Shown here one piece after another: positions 1 through 6,442 of a stretch of 11,818 nt of DNA. The stretch comes from Myxococcales bacterium UBA1660. Lineage in GTDB: Bacteria > Myxococcota_A > Polyangia > Polyangiales > Houyiibacteriaceae. The position numbers and the translations under genes are program-made. The notes beneath the pieces were generated by a model. That model made no database searches, was not told the origin of the DNA, and saw nothing but the letters and a program-made list of their open reading frames with translations. The stretch is taken from the NCBI GenBank assembly GCA_002320815.1, contig DCLA01000023.1, forward strand, positions 38,236-50,053, written 5' to 3'. Numbering within the stretch: position 1 is the first letter of the stretch; each line of letters begins with the position of its first letter.

Positions 1-13
1 GAGCCGCGCCAGC

Positions 14-838
14 GTGAACGCCGTCGAACGGGTCGCGGCCAGCGAGCGAGCCGCGGGCATCGAGCGGAACGCTGGCGAGCGCGGACCGGGAGCCGCGGCG
101 AGGTCGGGCGGCCGCGAGCCGGGGCGCCCGGAGCCGGGGCGCCTGGCCCACGTGTCCCACGGGCGGGCGGTGCGGCTCGCCGCCGCGCTCGAGCGGCGCC
201 TGGGGGCCCCGGTGCGGCTGGTGGTCACCGACAACCGCACGGCGATGTTCTCCGCGCGCAAGCGACCGGGGCACATCGACGTCCGCGCCAACCACGTCTT
301 CCTCGAGGCGTCGGAGTCCATCGTCGACGCCATGGCCGCCGCCGTGCATCGGGACCCGGCGGCCCGGGAGCGGCTGCGGCTCTTCCTGCGCGAGCGGCGC
401 AAGGCCATCCGCCCCACCGTGAAGCGCGAGCGCCGGGCGTCCATGCGGACCCGGGGCGCCCATCACGACCTCTCGTCCATCTTCGCGCGTCTCGAGTCCG
501 CGTACTTCCCGGACGCCATGACCGGGGTGCGCATCACCTGGGGACCGGCGCTCGGCCGTCGTCGGCGGCGACGCCGCTCCATCCAGTTGGGCCTCTACAT
601 CCCCGAAGACCGGCTCATCCGGATCCATCGGGCCCTGGACCAGGAGTGGGTCCCGCGCTTCTACGTGGAGAGCGTCGTCTTCCACGAGATGCTGCACCAC
701 TGCATGCCGCCGGCGCGGCGGGGACGGCAGATCATCTTCCACACGCCGCAGTTCCGCGCGCTGGAGAAGGTCTTCCCCCATCACGCCGAAGCCGAAGTGT
801 GGGAGAAGGTCCACCTGGACCGGCTCCTCTCCAGCTGA
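14..838 (+). CDS. SprT-like zinc metalloprotein (HExxH)
   Basis: Predicted zinc-dependent metalloprotein of the SprT-like type. The HExxH motif (HEMLHH) begins at residue 224, and a downstream His in FHTPQF at residue 243 is a plausible third zinc ligand, the spacing expected for the SprT/WSS1-like fold. An Arg-rich stretch (seven to eight Arg in a row) lies near residues 190-198, and a second basic stretch around residues 130-150 suggests nucleic-acid contact. There is no signal peptide, so it is probably cytoplasmic. The start is uncertain: GTG at 14 is the first start visible and the frame stays open to the window edge. The first ~45 residues are low-complexity Arg/Gly/Glu, so the real start may be further in, for example a GTG at 151, or upstream of the window. 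Its substrate cannot be deduced; it may be a DNA-protein crosslink protease or an uncharacterised peptidase. Confidence 0.72.
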   Translation: MNAVERVAASERAAGIERNAGERGPGAAARSGGREPGRPEPGRLAHVSHGRAVRLAAALERRLGAPVRLVVTDNRTAMFSARKRPGHIDVRANHVFLEASESIVDAMAAAVHRDPAARERLRLFLRERRKAIRPTVKRERRASMRTRGAHHDLSSIFARLESAYFPDAMTGVRITWGPALGRRRRRRRSIQLGLYIPEDRLIRIHRALDQEWVPRFYVESVVFHEMLHHCMPPARRGRQIIFHTPQFRALEKVFPHHAEAEVWEKVHLDRLLSS

Positions 839-841
839 GCC

Positions 842-850
842 TGTGCTAAT
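842..850 (+). promoter_or_regulatory. candidate -10-like element TGTGCTAAT
   Basis: TGTGCTAAT lies in the 20-bp gap between the metalloprotein gene and the next start and ends 8 nt before the ATG at 859. It resembles an extended -10 (TG-n-GCTAAT). No Shine-Dalgarno sequence lies between it and the ATG, so transcription may begin at or near the start codon (leaderless mRNA). The same eight bases TGTGCTAA recur on the other strand upstream of the deformylase. No convincing -35 was found. This is inference from position and recurrence only. Confidence 0.3.
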
Positions 851-858
851 TCTCGGGC

Positions 859-1542
859 ATGGTGGCCCCCATGGATCCCTCGCCCAGCCCGCCGCCGGGT
901 GACTCGTCCTCCAAGCTGCTCTACGCGGCCATCGGCTGCGCCGTGTTCCTCGTGATCGGCCTCTGCGCCGCGACCGGGCTCGGCGTGTACTACCTGGGTG
1001 CCGCCGCCGACGAAGCCGCCGAGGCGCCGGTCGTGCCCCATGTCCCGCCGACGCCCCAAGGACCGACCGGGGTCCAGCCGCCCAAGCCGGGGATGCCCGG
1101 TGCGCCCGTGGCGCCGGGGGGCCCGGTCGCGCCCGGTGGCCCCGCGCTGCCGCCCCCGCCCGGAACACCGACCGCGCCGCGCATCGTGACCGCGACCGTG
1201 ACCGCCGTGGAGGGGAACGCGCCCGTGAGCGTGGGCACCCCGTGCGCCTTCAACGTGGAACAGGTGCCCAACGCCCAGGAGCCGAACGGCTACTGGTGCC
1301 GGACCCAGATCGTCTGCGGCGGTCGTCTGCTCTATGGGGGCCCGAGCTCGGGCTACTTTCCCTGCAACGTGAGCGCCGGCACGCCGCCGACCATCAGCGG
1401 CAGCGACGGCATGACGACGGGCTCGGACACCGACGCCGCCATGACCTTGGACACCCCGGGGCAGACCCTGACCGTCCGAGACGACGCCAGCAGCGTCTAC
1501 GGGGCCTACTCGGTCACCGCGCGCATCGACCAGGTCATGTGA
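859..1542 (+). CDS. single-pass exported protein, Pro-rich, four Cys
   Basis: Unrecognised protein of 227 residues. A short N-terminal tail is followed by one hydrophobic segment at residues 20-46 (a membrane anchor). A Pro/Gly/Ala linker at 57-107 includes a collagen-like run with PVAPGGP repeated twice. A C-terminal globular domain (~108-227) carries Cys 129, 147, 153 and 169, rich in Tyr/Gly around YWC and YFPC. Four cysteines allow two disulfides and fit a periplasmic location. ATG 859 is preferred because a -10-like element precedes it; ATG 871 is an alternative. Only 3 bp separate the stop from the histidine kinase start, so the two genes are probably co-transcribed, and this protein may act as sensor or partner for that kinase. 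This role is inferred from context alone, since no known domain is recognised. Confidence 0.75.
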   Translation: MVAPMDPSPSPPPGDSSSKLLYAAIGCAVFLVIGLCAATGLGVYYLGAAADEAAEAPVVPHVPPTPQGPTGVQPPKPGMPGAPVAPGGPVAPGGPALPPPPGTPTAPRIVTATVTAVEGNAPVSVGTPCAFNVEQVPNAQEPNGYWCRTQIVCGGRLLYGGPSSGYFPCNVSAGTPPTISGSDGMTTGSDTDAAMTLDTPGQTLTVRDDASSVYGAYSVTARIDQVM

Positions 1543-1545
1543 ACC

Positions 1546-2508
1546 ATGCCGCAGCGTCGGCGGAACCTCCGGTCGATCTCGACGCCGATCATCCTCGGCG
1601 CCGTCAGCGTCCCGTTGAGCATCGCGCTCCTCGTCGGGTGGGCCATCGTCCTGGCGGACAACGTCGCCGAGAGCGACGACGCCACCGTCGACGTCTGGCT
1701 CCTCGTCGTGGGCAGCGTCAGCTTCGTCGTCGTCGTCACCATCCTGCTGCTCATGTCGTACTACCTGGCACGCGAGATCCTCGAAGTGCGACGGCAGGAC
1801 ACCTTCATCGACAGCGTCACCCACGAGCTGAAGAGCCCTTTGGCTTCGCTGAAGCTGTGTCTGGAGACCATGGCGCGGCCCGACCTGCCGGAGGACAAGC
1901 GGGCGGGGCTCCACAACATGATGCTCGGCGACGTCGAGCGGCTCACCGCCTTCATCGACGACGTGCTCCAGTCGACGCGGCTCGCGAGCGGAGGCTCGGT
2001 GGGCATCAACCTGTCCGACGTGAAAATCCGGGACCTGGCGGAGCGCATCTCCGAGTCCAGCGCGCGCCGCCATCAGCGGTCGCTGGGTCTGGTGCGCATC
2101 GCCATCGACGCCGAGATGGAGGTGGTGACCGACGAGGCCGCGCTGGAGATCGTGCTCAAGAACCTCGTGGACAACGCGCTGAAGTACTCGCCGCCGGACG
2201 CGCCGGTGGACATCGTCGCGCGGCGGGACGAGCGGGGGCGGGCCATCGTCGAAGTGCGGGACCGCGGGATGGGGATCGAACGGAGGCACCTCAAGCGGGT
2301 CTTCAACCGGTTCTTCCGCGTGCAGAAGCCCGAGGTGAGGCAGCGGCGGGGGACCGGGCTGGGGCTCTTCGTGGTGAGCGCCCTGGTGCGCAACATGGGC
2401 GGCAGGGTAGAAGCGGAGAGCGAAGGTGAGGGAAAGGGGACCACCATGAGGATCACGCTGCCGGCCAACGACGAGGTGAGCGCGCTCGCCGAAGAGGCGG
2501 CGCAATGA
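1546..2508 (+). CDS. sensor histidine kinase, minimal two-TM input
   Basis: Membrane histidine kinase of a two-component system; it autophosphorylates and passes phosphate to the response regulator encoded next. Two hydrophobic segments lie at about residues 13-37 and 50-74, separated by only ~11 residues (38-48), so there is no periplasmic sensor domain. No HAMP or PAS domain is evident between TM2 and the H-box. The phospho-acceptor is His93 in THELKSP (HisKA). The HATPase_c domain shows an N-box (N206, N210 in KNLVDNALKY), a G1 box (DRGMGI, 239-244) and a G2 box (GTGLGLF, 269-275). At 320 residues it is compact for the family. The gene starts 3 bp after the exported protein gene and overlaps the regulator by 4 bp (ATGA), which implies translational coupling. 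The signal sensed is unknown. Confidence 0.95.
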   Translation: MPQRRRNLRSISTPIILGAVSVPLSIALLVGWAIVLADNVAESDDATVDVWLLVVGSVSFVVVVTILLLMSYYLAREILEVRRQDTFIDSVTHELKSPLASLKLCLETMARPDLPEDKRAGLHNMMLGDVERLTAFIDDVLQSTRLASGGSVGINLSDVKIRDLAERISESSARRHQRSLGLVRIAIDAEMEVVTDEAALEIVLKNLVDNALKYSPPDAPVDIVARRDERGRAIVEVRDRGMGIERRHLKRVFNRFFRVQKPEVRQRRGTGLGLFVVSALVRNMGGRVEAESEGEGKGTTMRITLPANDEVSALAEEAAQ

Positions 2509-3215
2509 GCCAGCGGCTCTTGATCGTCGAGGACGAGGACCACCTCGCGGCGGGGCTCAAGCTGAACCTCGAGCTCGAGGGCTACGAGGTCGACGTCGCG
2601 GGGACCGCGCGCGAGGCGAGCGAGAAGCTGGTGCAGCCCGAGGGGTACGACGCGCTGGTCCTGGACGTGATGTTGCCGGACCTCGATGGGTTCGAGCTGT
2701 GCCAGCGGCTGCGGCGCGCGGGGCACTTCGTGCCGGTGATCATGCTGACGGCGCGGAGCTCGGCGGAGGACCGCGTGCGGGGGCTCGAGGCCGGAGCGGA
2801 CGACTACATGGTCAAGCCGTTCAGCTTGGACGAGCTGCTGGCGCGGGTGCGGTCGATGCTGCGGCGGCGCGAGTGGGAGGCCGGGAGCCGGAGTGGGGAG
2901 TGGGAGTCGGCGACGCTGACGTTCGGGGACTGCCAGGTGGACTTCGACACCCACGAGGTGACCGTGGGCGGGGAGGCGCGGAAGCTGACGCAGCTCGAAT
3001 TGGACCTGCTGCGGCACTTCGCGGAGAACGCGGGGCGGGTGGTGAGCCGAGACGAACTGCTGCAGAAGGTGTGGAAGCTGCGGAACTACAGTCAGACGCG
3101 AACGGTGGACAACTTCCTGTCGCGGCTGCGGCGGCACTTCGAGCCGGACCCGAAGAACCCGGTGCACTTCCTGAGCGTGAGAGGCGCGGGGTACAAGTTC
3201 GTCCCCGACCCCTGA
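2505..3215 (+). CDS. OmpR/PhoB-family response regulator
   Basis: Two-component response regulator and DNA-binding transcription factor, 236 residues, a normal length for the OmpR/PhoB class. The receiver domain (~3-118) has the acidic pocket E9/D10, phospho-acceptor Asp54 (LDVMLPD), Thr82 and Lys104 (VKPF). The C-terminal winged-helix domain (~140-234) ends in the typical RTVDNFLSRLRRHFEPDP and VRGAGYKFVP motifs. The start codon lies inside the ATGA overlap with the kinase stop, so the pair is translationally coupled and is the cognate partner. Targets are unknown; autoregulation of the 859-3215 cluster would be usual for the family. Confidence 0.97.
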   Translation: MSQRLLIVEDEDHLAAGLKLNLELEGYEVDVAGTAREASEKLVQPEGYDALVLDVMLPDLDGFELCQRLRRAGHFVPVIMLTARSSAEDRVRGLEAGADDYMVKPFSLDELLARVRSMLRRREWEAGSRSGEWESATLTFGDCQVDFDTHEVTVGGEARKLTQLELDLLRHFAENAGRVVSRDELLQKVWKLRNYSQTRTVDNFLSRLRRHFEPDPKNPVHFLSVRGAGYKFVPDP

Positions 3216-3456
3216 CGGGTCCGCCTCCGAGGTAGTTCGGTGTTTCACCGACGTGTGGCGGCCCCGGAGTGCTCTCCGCGGGCGCGAGGGCGCGGATGCG
3301 GCGGCGGCGGCGCGGGCCTCGTCGCTCCGCCGGCGCGACGACGTACTCCAGCGGCATAGGCCTGCACTATTTGTGTACTCCGCCGCACCTTTGGATGCTG
3401 CAGCGTACAGCTGTCCACCGGCGGCCCATCGCGTGTGCGGCCTCGGAGGCCGGATG
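3216..3456. other. non-coding gap between convergent genes
   Basis: No gene is supported in these 241 bp between the response regulator stop and the transposase stop. They hold a small hairpin (3237-3251) and a locally AT-richer patch around 3360-3415. That patch contains two adjacent perfect 8-bp palindromes, GCTGCAGC (3397-3404) and ACAGCTGT (3407-3414), separated by 2 bp. I see no clear REP-like array beside the transposase. Confidence 0.6.
3237..3251 (+). terminator. weak hairpin after response regulator
   Basis: TCGGTG-TTT-CACCGA is a perfect 6-bp stem with a 3-nt loop, 21 bp after the response regulator stop. It has no following T-run, so it could be a weak or factor-assisted terminator, or an RNA-stabilising hairpin. 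Confidence 0.25.
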
Positions 3457-4662
3457 TCAGTCCCGGGGTGGGTCCCGGTCTCCCGTGGGGCGCGTCGGGA
3501 CCGAGCCGGTGCCCGGACGGCCGATCTCGAGGGAACTCCGGTGGTGGTCGGGAGCTGAGGGCCTCGAGCTGGGTTCGTCGTCGGCGTCGGACGTACGGTC
3601 GTCTCGCTCTGCCTCGGCTTCGACCATCTCGGTCTCGCGGAGCGCTTCGAGCACCGACGCCTGGACTCGATCCATCAGAGAGGGGTCACGCTCGTGGACA
3701 CACTCCCGTGCCTCCGCCAAGGTCAGGCCGGGCGCCGAAACCCACGAGTCTGCCCCCGGTTCGGCCACCTCGACCCCGAACATGCGGCGCATCTGGTAGG
3801 TCCCATGCGGGAAGGCGACGTCGCGCTCGCCGCTACGCCAGCGCGTCGCCGCATCCCGGTAGGCTCGTCGCCATGCGCGGACCTCCCGCGCGGCCCGCGT
3901 CCGAGCCTCCTTGCCGAGTCGCGTCTTGAAGCAGGGAGCGGAGCCCCGCTCGTCCTTCCAGGTCTTCGGCTCAGACCACGGATCGATGCTCCGGACCTCC
4001 GAGGCGGTTCGTGCCGGGCCGCGTAGTTTCCCGATCTCCCGCTCGCAGATGCGCTCCATCCTCCCGATGTGGTGAAGAAGCGACTCGACGTCGCCACCCG
4101 CTCCGAGGTAGGCGAGGGCGGGGGGCGCCATCGGGAGGTGCAGTTCGGCCGACTCTCCGGGGAAGAGCCCTTCGGGCTTCTTCACTCGCCGTCCCCCGGT
4201 CTTCCAGTAGCCGAGCGGTAGATTCCCCCCGGGGGCGGTGTCGCAAGTGGCCGCCAGGCCGGCCTGCACGCAGTTGACTCGCTCGTAGACCAGGTGCGCG
4301 AGCTGGGCTTCGGCATCCAAGAGACGCATCGCGTGGGTCCCTTGCCCGTCGAAGATCTCGTCCGGCGCGGCGTACCCGTGTCGCCGCAGCAACGCCTTCA
4401 GCCCGCTACTGAGACTGCGGTTCAACCACCTGAAGAAGTCCCCGAGGTTCTCCTCCGAGACCGTGAACATGATGTGGTAGTGGTTCCCGACCCGGGTGGC
4501 TTGATGGAGGGTCACACCACACTTCTCGCAAGCGAGCGCCAGGCACCACAGCCAGAGGTCATCGACCTCCTCGCACCACCAGCCGAGGAACATCTTCCGC
4601 ACGACGCACCGGCGCGTCGCGGAATAGGTGGCTCCTCGAGCGACGATGCGAGCGTCCGTCAC
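3457..4662 (-). CDS. Y1/HUH transposase (RAYT-like) with long C-terminal extension
   Basis: Probable REP-associated tyrosine transposase-like protein (Y1_Tnp/IS200-related single-strand nuclease fold), 401 residues. The N-terminal ATYSATRRCV (11-20) is the usual first strand of this family. The HUH motif is His61-Tyr62-His63 in GNHYHIMF, and the candidate catalytic Tyr is Tyr126 in YERVNCVQAG, equivalent to the YxxxNPVRAG motif of RAYTs. Both active-site elements are therefore present. Residues ~195-401 extend well beyond the Y1 domain, with a basic Arg-rich helix region (~255-290), a GTYQMRR motif and a polar, probably disordered tail. The GTG start at 4662 is chosen because it retains the first family motif; the next Met (residue 24) would remove it. 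It may be a domesticated single-copy gene or a mobile element; no IS200-type end hairpins or target duplications are obvious nearby. Confidence 0.85.
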   Translation of the reverse strand: MTDARIVARGATYSATRRCVVRKMFLGWWCEEVDDLWLWCLALACEKCGVTLHQATRVGNHYHIMFTVSEENLGDFFRWLNRSLSSGLKALLRRHGYAAPDEIFDGQGTHAMRLLDAEAQLAHLVYERVNCVQAGLAATCDTAPGGNLPLGYWKTGGRRVKKPEGLFPGESAELHLPMAPPALAYLGAGGDVESLLHHIGRMERICEREIGKLRGPARTASEVRSIDPWSEPKTWKDERGSAPCFKTRLGKEARTRAAREVRAWRRAYRDAATRWRSGERDVAFPHGTYQMRRMFGVEVAEPGADSWVSAPGLTLAEARECVHERDPSLMDRVQASVLEALRETEMVEAEAERDDRTSDADDEPSSRPSAPDHHRSSLEIGRPGTGSVPTRPTGDRDPPRD

Positions 4663-4739
4663 GCCTTAGGCCTTTGCGAGAGCCATGCCGCCGCTCGGGA
4701 CCCCAGATCCCCCGGGAACACGAATCCTCCGGGGTAGCT

Positions 4740-4771
4740 TTGGTGGCCGATTGGTGGCCGATGGGTGGCGG
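4740..4771. repeat. 11-bp tandem direct repeats upstream of desaturase
   Basis: TTGGTGGCCGA occurs twice head-to-tail without a gap (4740-4750 and 4751-4761) and is followed by a degenerate third copy, TGGGTGGCGG (4762-4771). An ~11-bp period places each copy on the same DNA face, as in direct-repeat operators. It lies in the 189-bp gap between the divergent transposase and desaturase genes. Function is not known. Confidence 0.6.
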
Positions 4772-4783
4772 CCGCCGGCCGTG

Positions 4784-4818
4784 ACCGAACTATGACGCGG
4801 TCTCACCGAACCATGACG
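4784..4818. promoter_or_regulatory. 14-bp direct repeat with 21-bp period (operator-like)
   Basis: ACCGAACTATGACG (4784-4797) and ACCGAACCATGACG (4805-4818) differ at one base and are exactly 21 bp apart, two helical turns. They sit just upstream of the favoured desaturase start and could bind a regulator, perhaps a response regulator or activator. Because 21 is a multiple of three and both copies contain an ATG in the desaturase frame (4792 and 4813), they could instead encode an N-terminal extension. Confidence 0.4.
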
Positions 4819-4839
4819 GTCCCCTCCGCGCGACCGCCC

Positions 4840-4846
4840 TACACAT
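4840..4846 (+). promoter_or_regulatory. candidate -10 of desaturase gene
   Basis: TACACAT ends 5 nt before the ATG at 4852 and sits in an otherwise GC-rich stretch. A -10 here would place the transcription start at or within a few bases of the start codon (leaderless). The TetR gene start has a similar TACACT at 6455-6460. No clear -35 is visible at 16-18 bp. This is a low-confidence inference. Confidence 0.25.
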
Positions 4847-4851
4847 GGGCC

Positions 4852-5757
4852 ATGGCAAGCAGTACCGACCCCGTTCCCGAGTGGCTCGCGAAGCCGCGCC
4901 TCGACTGGAGCGGCGCCATCCCCTTCATCCTCTGCCACCTGGTCGCCTTTGCCGCGATCTGGACCGGCGTCCCCTGGCAGGCCCTGGTCCTCGCCGCCGT
5001 CCTCTACTTCGTGCGCATGTGGGGCATCACCGCGGGCTATCACCGCTACTTCTCCCATCGCGCCTTCAAGACCAGCCGGGTCTTTCAGTTCGTCCTGGCG
5101 TTCATCGCGATGAGCTCCTCGCAGCGCGGCGTCCTCTGGTGGGCCGCCCATCACCGCCGCCACCACAAGCACTCCGACCACCCCGGTGATCTCCACAGCC
5201 CGGTCCTCGACGGCTTCTGGCACAGCCACGTCGGTTGGCTCTTCGTCGACGGCTCCAGCGCGACGGAGCTGGACCGCATCAAGGACTTCGCGAAGTACCC
5301 CGAGCTCCGGTGGCTCGACCGCTATTACCTCGTCCCGCCCATCGCGCTCGGCGCGCTCTGCTTCGCCCTGCTCGGATGGCCCGGGTTGGTCGTCGGCTTC
5401 TTCTGGAGCACCATCGCGACCTGGCACGGCACGTTCGTGATCAACTCGCTGGCGCACGTCTTCGGCAAGCGCCGCTACGAGACGACCGACGACTCGCGCA
5501 ACAGCGCCCTATTGGCCCTCGTCACCCTCGGCGAGGGGTGGCACAACAACCACCACCGCTACCAGGCGTCGGCCCGCAACGGCTTCTTCTGGTGGGAGGT
5601 CGACGTGACCTACGGGGTCCTCAAGGGGCTCAGCTGGCTCGGCGTCGTCTGGGACCTCCGACCCGTCCCCGAGAAGATCCTCGCCGAGGGCCGCCGGAAC
5701 GACGAGGCCCGGTCGGCGGGCGTGATCCTCGCCGAGCAGCCCGAGCCCGCCGAGTAG
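4852..5757 (+). CDS. acyl-CoA/fatty-acid desaturase (membrane di-iron)
   Basis: Integral membrane fatty-acid desaturase of the stearoyl-CoA/OLE1-like type. It introduces a double bond (classically delta-9) into an acyl chain using O2 and a di-iron centre. The three His boxes are complete: HRYFSH (64-69), HRRHH (101-105) and HNNHH (231-235), with further family His at 126, 192 and 202. Hydrophobic segments lie at about 22-55, 77-95 and 160-190. The length of 301 residues is typical of bacterial members without a fused cytochrome b5. ATG 4852 is chosen because family proteins begin close to the PRLDW region; upstream in-frame starts at 4792 and 4813 fall within the direct repeats. The gene stops 4 bp from the convergent deformylase. 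An electron donor is not encoded here. Direct repeats upstream suggest dedicated regulation, likely of membrane fluidity. Confidence 0.95.
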   Translation: MASSTDPVPEWLAKPRLDWSGAIPFILCHLVAFAAIWTGVPWQALVLAAVLYFVRMWGITAGYHRYFSHRAFKTSRVFQFVLAFIAMSSSQRGVLWWAAHHRRHHKHSDHPGDLHSPVLDGFWHSHVGWLFVDGSSATELDRIKDFAKYPELRWLDRYYLVPPIALGALCFALLGWPGLVVGFFWSTIATWHGTFVINSLAHVFGKRRYETTDDSRNSALLALVTLGEGWHNNHHRYQASARNGFFWWEVDVTYGVLKGLSWLGVVWDLRPVPEKILAEGRRNDEARSAGVILAEQPEPAE

Positions 5758-5761
5758 CCGG

Positions 5762-6337
5762 CTAGCTCCCGAAGCGCGCGACGAGCGCCTCCACCCGCTC
5801 CACGAAGGGCGCGCGGTGGTGGCGCTCGAACGCGTCCCAGGTGCAGAGAGTGGTCGTGTCCTCGACGCGGTCCACGAAGAGAACCCCATCCAGGTGGTCG
5901 ACTTCGTGCTGGAAGGTGCCGGCGCTGAGCCCCCACACCTCGCGCTCGATCGGCGCCCCCTCGCGATCCCATGCGTCCACCCGCACCCCCACGGCCCTGG
6001 GGACGACGCCGCGCAGGTCGGGCACGCTGAGGCATCCCTCGAAGTTCTGAAAGCGCTCCTCGGTGATCGCGGTGACGGTCGGATTCACCAAGACGGTCAA
6101 CGGGATGGGCGGCTTGTACGGATACCGCGGGTTCTCCCCCACCTCCATGACGCAGATGCGGCGCTCGTCGTAGACCTGAGTGGCCGCGAGTCCCGCGCCC
6201 TTGGCGTGCCGCATGGTCTCGATGAGATCGTCGATGAACCGTTGCGTGTCCGCGCTCGCCAGCTCGTCTCGTTCCACCCGACGGGCGGGACGACGCAGGA
6301 TGGGCTCTCCGATGGGGGCGATCTTCAATACGGCCAT
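5762..6337 (-). CDS. def: peptide deformylase
   Basis: Cytoplasmic metalloenzyme that removes the N-formyl group from nascent proteins. All three signature motifs are present: GAGLAATQ (47-54), EGCLS with metal ligand Cys102, and QHEVDH with His144, catalytic Glu145 and His148. The length is 191 residues. The ATG at 6337 is preferred, since MAVLKIAPIGEPILR is the usual family N-terminus; a further-upstream in-frame start near 6421 would add an atypical 28-residue leader. A GAAGG sequence about 10 nt upstream could serve as ribosome-binding site. No fmt (methionyl-tRNA formyltransferase) gene lies beside it, so it may be one of several deformylase paralogs. Its promoter region is shared with the divergent TetR-family gene. 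Confidence 0.96.
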   Translation of the reverse strand: MAVLKIAPIGEPILRRPARRVERDELASADTQRFIDDLIETMRHAKGAGLAATQVYDERRICVMEVGENPRYPYKPPIPLTVLVNPTVTAITEERFQNFEGCLSVPDLRGVVPRAVGVRVDAWDREGAPIEREVWGLSAGTFQHEVDHLDGVLFVDRVEDTTTLCTWDAFERHHRAPFVERVEALVARFGS

Positions 6338-6352
6338 GTGTTCCGGCCTTCG

Positions 6353-6362
6353 ACTTAGCACA
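6353..6362 (-). promoter_or_regulatory. candidate -10-like element TGTGCTAAGT before deformylase
   Basis: Read on the minus strand, TGTGCTAAGT lies about 15 nt upstream of the deformylase ATG at 6337. Its first eight bases are identical to the element at 842-849. Here the position leaves room for a short leader containing GAAGG. No clear -35 was found. Confidence 0.3.
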
Positions 6363-6416
6363 TCGCGGTTCGGAGCGACCTCGGTGCGCGATCGGTTCGG
6401 CCTTGACACCGGGGCG

Positions 6417-6442
6417 AACACGTTTCAGCACACATGCGTGTC
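6417..6442. promoter_or_regulatory. imperfect palindromes between def and TetR gene
   Basis: The 136-bp divergent gap contains an inverted repeat, AACACG (6417-6422) facing CGTGTC (6437-6442; five of six bases pair). Overlapping it is a shorter dyad, ACAC-N4-GTGT (6430-6441). TetR-family proteins often bind dyads in the gap beside their own gene, so this is a candidate autoregulatory operator. A TTGACA at 6403-6408 lies just before it, but no matching -10 follows at 16-18 bp. Confidence 0.28.

Noticed and set aside
1081..1160. Collagen-like repeat as a separate element
   Set aside because: It is simply the Pro/Gly linker of the exported protein at 859-1542; only two short repeats are present.
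781..2505. Long open frame on the minus strand (574 codons)
   Set aside because: It lies opposite the exported protein and histidine kinase genes, whose motifs are unmistakable. Its product is low-complexity His/Arg/Asp-rich with no domain; it is a GC-bias shadow.
2073..3248. Minus-strand open frame of 391 codons opposite the response regulator
   Set aside because: The plus-strand regulator and kinase have complete motifs; the opposite product is His/Arg/Pro-rich and meaningless.
4678..4740. Possible tRNA remnant or attachment site near the transposase start
   Set aside because: The short CCCCGG inverted repeat and nearby sequence do not form a cloverleaf, and no matching copy was found at the other end of the transposase gene.
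6403..6408. TTGACA as a -35 box for the TetR gene
   Set aside because: A perfect -35 hexamer, but the sequence 16-18 bp downstream (TCAGCA/CAGCAC) is not a -10, and the TACACT element is too far away.
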